Shown: one piece after another, positions 7,765-10,375 of the stretch | Position numbering within the stretch: position 1 is the stretch's first letter | Layout: every line of letters begins with the position of its first letter | Origin: an uncultured Oscillospiraceae bacterium | GTDB taxonomy: Bacteria > Bacillota > Clostridia > Oscillospirales > Oscillospiraceae | Assembly: GCA_910584805.1 (NCBI GenBank) | Contig: CAJUCB010000039.1 | Span: 6,703 to 17,077 of the forward strand | Length of the DNA stretch: 10,375 bases | Direction of reading: 5' to 3' | Notes under the pieces: generated by a model | The model's input: only the letters and a program-made list of their open reading frames with translations | Databases searched by the model: none | What the model was told of the DNA's origin: nothing | Translations under genes and position numbers: made by a program

Positions 7765-8130
7765 ATGATCTTACAGGAGTCCGGCGAAATGTATTTGGAG
7801 ACCATACTGATCCTATCCAAACGAGGAAAAGTGGTCCGCTCCATTGATGTGAGCGAATACATGGGCTTTTCCAAGCCCAGCGTCAGCCGTGCCATCGGTT
7901 TGCTGAAAACTGGCGGCTATGTGGTCATGGATGGCCATGACGGGCACCTGACTCTCACGGAAACAGGACGGGCTGTGGCAGAGAATATTTATGAAAAACA
8001 CACGATACTCTCCCGCTTTCTCATGGATTTGGGGGTGGATGAGGCCACTGCCACAGAAGATGCCTGCAAGATGGAGCATGTTATCAGTGATACTTCCTTT
8101 GCTGCCCTGAAAAAGCATGCGGGACTTTGA
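7765..8130 (+). CDS. Short DtxR-family metal-dependent repressor
   Basis: A 121-residue protein with an N-terminal winged helix (EMYLETILIL, then SIDVSEYMGFSKPSVSRAIGLLKTGGYV as recognition helices and GHLTLTETG as the wing) and a dimerisation/metal domain. By alignment from memory, Met9, Cys101, Glu104 and His105 match the DtxR primary-site ligands Met10, Cys102, Glu105 and His106; MntR has Asp at the first and Glu at the second position. This favours iron over manganese. His79 matches an ancillary ligand, but the other two ancillary positions are Ser83 and Glu98. It lacks the C-terminal SH3 domain of DtxR and is about 20 residues shorter than B. subtilis MntR. The ATG is set by GAGAGGGG about 8 nt upstream and by family alignment; a longer upstream reading has no ribosome site. 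It is divergent from feoA and probably represses feo when metal-loaded. Confidence 0.9.
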   Translation: MILQESGEMYLETILILSKRGKVVRSIDVSEYMGFSKPSVSRAIGLLKTGGYVVMDGHDGHLTLTETGRAVAENIYEKHTILSRFLMDLGVDEATATEDACKMEHVISDTSFAALKKHAGL

Positions 8131-8149
8131 TCCTGCTGGACAAATCGTA

Positions 8150-8187
8150 CAAAACGCCCCTTGTGTCCCAGCACAAAGGGCGTTTTG
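8150..8187. terminator. Bidirectional terminator hairpin
   Basis: 16-base arms (8150-8165 and 8172-8187) with one mismatch and a 6-nt loop; the core is AAAACGCCC/GGGCGTTTT. It sits between the DtxR-family gene and the convergent response regulator, with A/T runs at both stem bases. Confidence 0.8.
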
Positions 8188-8191
8188 CCGT

Positions 8192-8464
8192 TCATTCAAT
8201 GGTATAGCCCACACCCCAGACAGTTTTGATGAACCGTGGCTTCCTGCTGGGTTCTTTCATCTTCTCCCGGAGGCGGGCGATGTGGGCCATGACGGTATTG
8301 TTGCTCTCCATATATTTTTCCTTCCAAACAGCCTCGAAGAGCTCTTCGGAGGAGACCACTTTACCCCGGTGCTCGCAGAGATACCATAGGATACTGAACT
8401 CAATGGGGGTCAGGGGGACGTCCTGGCCATTGACGGAACAATGGCGGCTGTCCTGACGGATCAC
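8192..8464 (-). pseudogene. DNA-binding half of a split VanR-like response regulator
   Basis: The 90-residue frame is a Trans_reg_C winged helix of the OmpR family: LTPIEFSILWYLCEHRGKVV (18-37), SNNTVMAHIARLREKM (54-69) and the ending FIKTVWGVGYTIE, close to VanR as I recall it. It opens with GTG at 8464, which overlaps the TGA of the receiver half as GTGA. I see no Shine-Dalgarno site before it, so it would be translated only by reinitiation, if at all. Together the halves form one regulator that lost most of its linker and changed frame. I call it a broken gene, but a coupled two-part gene is possible. No histidine kinase follows; the terminator lies 5 nt beyond the stop. Confidence 0.72.
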
Positions 8465-8829
8465 CAGGTATAGCGCCGCAGTTGGGTGTTGACCCTGGCC
8501 ACCAGCTCCGGGGGGCTGAAGGGCTTTGTCACATAGTCGTCTGCACCCAAGGTCAGCCCCATAATTTTGTCCATATCCTCCACCTTTGCGCTGAGCATCA
8601 GGATTGGGAAGAGGTATTTTTCCCGGATCCGCTGGCAGAGGGTGAAGCCGTCGATGTCTGGCAGCATCACGTCTAAAATGGCCAAGCTCAGAGATTCTCG
8701 TGTTACGATTTCCAGCGCTTCCGCGCCGGTATATGCTTTGAAAACAGGATAGCCCTCATTTTTTAGGTAGGCCTCTACCAGGTCGGCAATTTCCCGCTCG
8801 TCATCCACAACAAGGATTTTGTGCTCCAT
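8461..8829 (-). pseudogene. Receiver half of a split VanR-like response regulator
   Basis: The 122-residue frame is a complete receiver domain with acid pair Asp9-Asp10, acceptor Asp53 (LAILDVMLPDIDG), Ser80 at the Thr/Ser switch position and Lys102 (VTKPF). It runs to RRYTW and stops at a TGA just where the linker to the DNA-binding domain should begin. The matching winged helix continues at once in another frame (8192-8464). From memory, VanR has about 36 residues between RRY and the LTP of the winged helix; here about 20 remain, so this is more than a one-base indel. The receiver half could still be made as a stand-alone domain. The ATG has GGGG 6 nt and GGAAGG 11 nt upstream. No partner kinase is in the window. 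Confidence 0.75.
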
Positions 8830-8910
8830 ATCAAACCCCGCCTTCCCAGGAGCCCAACTGCGATCATGAATCGTGTGAAGCTATGGTATCACATTTCGTT
8901 TCAGGAATCG

Positions 8911-8942
8911 TGCAAAATCTCATACAAAATTATTACAATTTG
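8911..8942 (-). promoter_or_regulatory. Direct repeats upstream of the VanR-like regulator
   Basis: On the minus strand three copies of an 8-base unit (AAATTGTA, ATTTTGTA, ATTTTGCA) are spaced 11 and 12 nt apart, one per helix turn. OmpR-family regulators bind such direct repeats. They lie about 80-110 nt before the regulator start and about 40 nt before the tRNA promoter on the other strand. No convincing -35/-10 pair for the regulator was found. Confidence 0.35.
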
Positions 8943-8980
8943 GGGATGGGGAAAAAGGGGCTGTCAGTGGAAAGTTTTCG

Positions 8981-9009
8981 TTGACGGGAGGCAGATTTGC
9001 CAGTATAAT
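8981..9009 (+). promoter_or_regulatory. Consensus promoter of tRNA-Ser
   Basis: -35 TTGACG (8981-8986), 17-nt spacer, perfect -10 TATAAT (9004-9009). Transcription should start near 9016, about 30 nt before the tRNA. Confidence 0.88.
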
Positions 9010-9045
9010 AGAGGAGAAACGACTATAGGTATGACAAGTGAATAG

Positions 9046-9134
9046 GGAGGTGTATCGAAGTGGTCATAACGAGCCTGACTCGAAATCAGGTAGCCCGCAA
9101 GGGCTCGTGGGTTCGAATCCCACCGCCTCCGCCA
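9046..9134 (+). tRNA. tRNA-Ser (anticodon CGA)
   Basis: A class II tRNA with the acceptor stem GGAGGTG (9046-9052) pairing with CGCCTCC (9124-9130), discriminator G, and an encoded CCA (9132-9134). The anticodon stem CCTGA/TCAGG encloses the loop CTCGAAA, giving anticodon CGA for the codon UCG. A long variable arm (AGCCC GCAA GGGCT) is typical of tRNA-Ser, and the T arm GTGGG-TTCGAAT-CCCAC is regular. A consensus promoter precedes it and a terminator follows. tRNA 3' ends are common integration sites, and accessory genes begin downstream. Confidence 0.97.
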
Positions 9135-9161
9135 GCCTGTGTTGATGAAAAAGATGCAGGA

Positions 9162-9191
9162 GAAAAAGCCACACTTTTGTGTGGCTTTTTC
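9162..9191 (+). terminator. Terminator of tRNA-Ser
   Basis: Perfect 13-bp stem (9162-9174 with 9179-9191), 4-nt T loop, and a T5 run on the right arm (GTGTGGCTTTTTC). It lies 27 nt after the tRNA CCA. Confidence 0.88.
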
Positions 9192-9535
9192 GCGTATTTT
9201 GCAACAAAACAGGCCGAAATCACGAAAAAGAGTCAAGTTTTCCAGAAATAGGGAACGCGATTCAAAAATCACACAAAAAAAGATGCCAGCAAGCCGTTTC
9301 CGCAGCTGCAGGGACTCAAACTCTTTCGTACAGCTAAAAAAGAAAAGTGATTGCCAGACGCCGTCTGCAGCCTGCCGAAATCCTGGCAGGCCGCAGGCGG
9401 CGTTTTTGCGTTCCCGGGGTTGTTTGAATTGGTAGTTCTGCCTGCATTGTCTATCATTCCTTGGTGGTCTTGGTCATCGCTTTCCTGCTTGCTTTCGAGT
9501 ATACTTGCCTCAAGATCAAACAAGGAGGATATCCC
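9192..9535. other. Non-coding stretch between tRNA-Ser terminator and accessory gene
   Basis: I find no supported gene in these 344 bases: the open frames lack ribosome sites and resemble no family. The left part (to about 9350) is A-rich; the right part holds the hairpin at 9358-9407 and then the leader of the 142-residue gene. A TATACT (9500-9505) could be a -10 box, but no good -35 lies at the right distance. The left boundary of an integrated element may be somewhere here or at the tRNA 3' end. Confidence 0.5.
9358..9407 (+). terminator. Two-stage hairpin with T run, upstream of the RHH gene
   Basis: The outer stem pairs 9359-9368 (CGCCGTCTGC) with 9393-9402 (GCAGGCGGCG), with one G-U pair. 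The inner stem pairs GCCTGCC (9370-9376) with GGCAGGC (9385-9391) around an 8-nt loop. T5 follows (9403-9407). It has the form of a rho-independent terminator, yet no gene is seen directly before it. It may end an unseen small RNA or shield the element from tRNA read-through. Confidence 0.72.
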
Positions 9536-9964
9536 ATGGAAGAACGAAAAAACCTCTGCGCTCTCATCCCCATCGAGCTCCACAACCAAGTGGCGGAAGC
9601 CAGAGAACAGCTGGGCCAGACCACCAGCGAGTACATCACCGCGATCCTAACTGAATACTACAAATTAAAAGAAAATGGAGGAAAGACGATTATGGCAAAC
9701 AACAGAACAATGGCATTCCAAATCTCAGAGGAACTTTTCCATCGGATCAAAGCCCACCTGGAACGGGAGACCGCCCGCACCAGAAAGAAACTCACCCAGA
9801 AGGAATTCGTCCTCGGCCTGATCGAGGCGGCTCTGGACGAAGCAGAACGGGACCTCGAAGCAGATGCCACGTCCGCCCCCTGTGAGGCCGGGGACACCCA
9901 GGAGGACACCCTGCCCCAGGAGGAAGCCCTGGAAGCCACGTCGGCCAGCGTGTGGGCCGTGTAA
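9536..9964 (+). CDS. Double ribbon-helix-helix-like accessory protein
   Basis: A 142-residue protein I place with small DNA-binding proteins of clostridial integrative elements; I know no gene name. Unit 1 (about 5-45) is a strand plus two helices: LCALIPIELHNQVAEAREQ, a QTT turn, then SEYITAILTEYYKL. Unit 2 (about 56-105) repeats the plan: RTMAFQISEELFHRIKAHLE, a basic turn RTRKK, then LTQKEFVLGLIEAALDEAE. The tail (106-142) is acidic and probably disordered. The ATG at 9536 has AAGGAGG (9522-9528) 7 nt upstream, which excludes longer starts. In-frame Met53 has its own GGAGGA (9677-9682), so unit 2 may also be made alone. A strong hairpin follows, then the primase-like gene. A role as autoregulator or mobilisation accessory is inference. 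Confidence 0.82.
   Translation: MEERKNLCALIPIELHNQVAEAREQLGQTTSEYITAILTEYYKLKENGGKTIMANNRTMAFQISEELFHRIKAHLERETARTRKKLTQKEFVLGLIEAALDEAERDLEADATSAPCEAGDTQEDTLPQEEALEATSASVWAV
9677..9682 (+). promoter_or_regulatory. Internal ribosome binding site before Met53
   Basis: GGAGGA lies 9 nt before an in-frame ATG (9692), at the boundary of the two RHH-like units. The ATG opens MANNRTMAFQISEE, a natural start for unit 2 as a separate protein of 90 residues. Confidence 0.5.
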
Positions 9965-9997
9965 GGCCACACCGCAAAACAACAGAATAAACGAAGG

Positions 9998-10050
9998 AAA
10001 CAGCCCGGCAGGGTATCCCAAAACAATGGGATGCCCTGCCGGGCTGTTTT
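9998..10050 (+). terminator. Long 23-bp hairpin between the RHH and primase-like genes
   Basis: Arms 9998-10020 and 10027-10049 pair over 23 bp with one G-U pair (core CAGCCCGGCAGGG), 6-nt loop AAACAA, ending in TTTT. It could terminate the RHH transcript. It ends only about 15 nt before the next ribosome site, so attenuation or a protein-bound element is also possible. Confidence 0.65.
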
Positions 10051-10065
10051 GCGTTTTCAGGAAAA

Positions 10066-10071
10066 GAGGTG
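10066..10071 (+). promoter_or_regulatory. Ribosome binding site supporting a TTG start
   Basis: GAGGTG, 7 nt before TTG at 10079. It supports that rare start codon, because no ATG or GTG lies in this frame between the TGA at 10070 and the conserved region. Confidence 0.6.
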
Positions 10072-10078
10072 AAGATTT

Positions 10079-10375
10079 TTGCAAGCAAACACAGCTCATC
10101 GCGTTACGAGTGCGGAGATCGCCATCGCCAAGGAAACGGACCTGCCGGATTTGCTGTCCTCCCTGGGATACCAAGTCAAGCGGATCGGCAGCTACCATAC
10201 CACCAAGGAGATAGACAGTCTCCACATCAAGAACCGCCGCACCTGGTTCCGCTATTCGGAGGGCATCGGCGGGGACACCATTTCCTTCCTCCAGCGGTTC
10301 GAAAACAAGAGCTTCCCGGAGGCGGTGGAGTACCTGCTGGCCTATCAGGGCAGGTCCAGGGACCCGCCTGAACAG
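10079..10375 (+). CDS. CHC2-primase-like protein of an integrative element (3' partial)
   Basis: The first 99 residues of a protein that continues beyond the window. Residues 11-90 read like the N-terminal domain of the DUF3991/Toprim proteins of clostridial integrative elements: EIAIAKETDLPDLLSSLGY (13-31), SYHTTKEIDSLHI (38-50), RRTWFRYSEGIGGDTISFLQ (53-72) and SFPEAVEYLLAYQ (78-90). This is a CHC2 primase fold, but the zinc-binding Cys residues are absent. The TTG start at 10079 has GAGGTG 7 nt upstream and follows an in-frame TGA (10070-10072). A GTG at 10069 opens a different frame that resembles nothing. The full protein would be expected to carry a Toprim domain and act in element replication or transfer; that part is not visible. 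Confidence 0.8.
   Translation, partial: MQANTAHRVTSAEIAIAKETDLPDLLSSLGYQVKRIGSYHTTKEIDSLHIKNRRTWFRYSEGIGGDTISFLQRFENKSFPEAVEYLLAYQGRSRDPPEQ

Larger units (their letters stand above)
9192..10375 (+). mobile_element. Probable left end of an integrative element next to tRNA-Ser
   Basis: After the tRNA the genes switch from core functions to a double RHH protein and a CHC2-like primase fragment. I associate this pair with the replication/transfer part of clostridial integrative and conjugative elements. No integrase, relaxase or attachment repeat is in the window, and the right end is outside it. The left border is approximate. Confidence 0.5.

Noticed and set aside
9136..9435. Basic open frame spanning the tRNA terminator and the hairpin at 9358
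   Set aside because: It crosses a strong terminator, has no ribosome site and has low-complexity basic composition. Not credible as a gene.
9725..10225. Long minus-strand open frames over the RHH gene and hairpin
   Set aside because: They mirror the codon bias of the plus-strand gene and run through the hairpin, and they resemble no protein family.
10069..10371. GTG-started frame over the primase-like gene
   Set aside because: The neighbouring frame carries the recognisable CHC2-like sequence; this one is rich in Gly, Pro, His and Gln with no family likeness.
1..10375. CRISPR array, insertion sequence or prophage
   Set aside because: I saw no regularly spaced repeats, transposase motifs or phage structural genes in the window.

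Overview
The window looks like chromosomal DNA of a moderately GC-rich Gram-positive anaerobe of the class Clostridia, possibly a gut Oscillospiraceae-type organism. The reasons are strong AGGAGG-type ribosome binding sites, sigma-A-type promoters with 17-nt spacers, a FeoA/FeoB/FeoB-associated-Cys-rich-protein locus beside a small DtxR-type regulator, a VanR-like response regulator, and PAS-containing hybrid histidine kinases. The family-level placement is inference, not proof.

Layout. Positions 1-4386 (+) hold two tandem paralogous hybrid histidine kinases. The first is cut by the window's left edge and carries two receiver domains; the second is complete and carries one. A strong bidirectional hairpin terminator (4486-4526) separates them from a convergent ferrous-iron uptake operon on the minus strand: feoA (7244-7465), feoB (4740-7154) and a 54-residue Cys-rich FeoB-associated membrane protein (4540-4704). 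Transcribed divergently from feoA is a short DtxR-family repressor (7765-8130) with DtxR-like metal ligands. The intergenic region holds a good promoter in each direction. Two palindromes overlap the feo promoter and are plausible operators for the neighbouring repressor.

A bidirectional terminator (8150-8187) then separates the repressor from a VanR-like OmpR-family response regulator on the minus strand. Its coding sequence is split into receiver and DNA-binding halves (8461-8829 and 8192-8464) by a frame change and loss of most of the inter-domain linker. No partner kinase is present. A consensus promoter (8981-9009) drives a tRNA-Ser(CGA) gene (9046-9134) with its own terminator.

Downstream of the tRNA the gene content changes to accessory type. 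There is a non-coding stretch with a terminator-like hairpin, a 142-residue protein built from two ribbon-helix-helix-like units, a 23-bp hairpin, and the start of a zinc-less CHC2-primase-like protein that runs off the right edge. This resembles the replication/mobilisation start of an integrative element next to a tRNA gene, but neither attachment site nor integrase is visible.

How the genes work together: the DtxR-type protein, when iron-loaded, would repress feoA-feoB-Cys-rich protein and possibly itself, giving iron-responsive Fe(II) import. The hybrid kinases are cytosolic sensors whose output partners are not in the window. I see no clearly new multi-gene system. The most unusual items are the acidic extracellular insert in FeoB, the split VanR-like regulator, the operator arrangement at feo, and the fused double RHH gene with an internal ribosome binding site.
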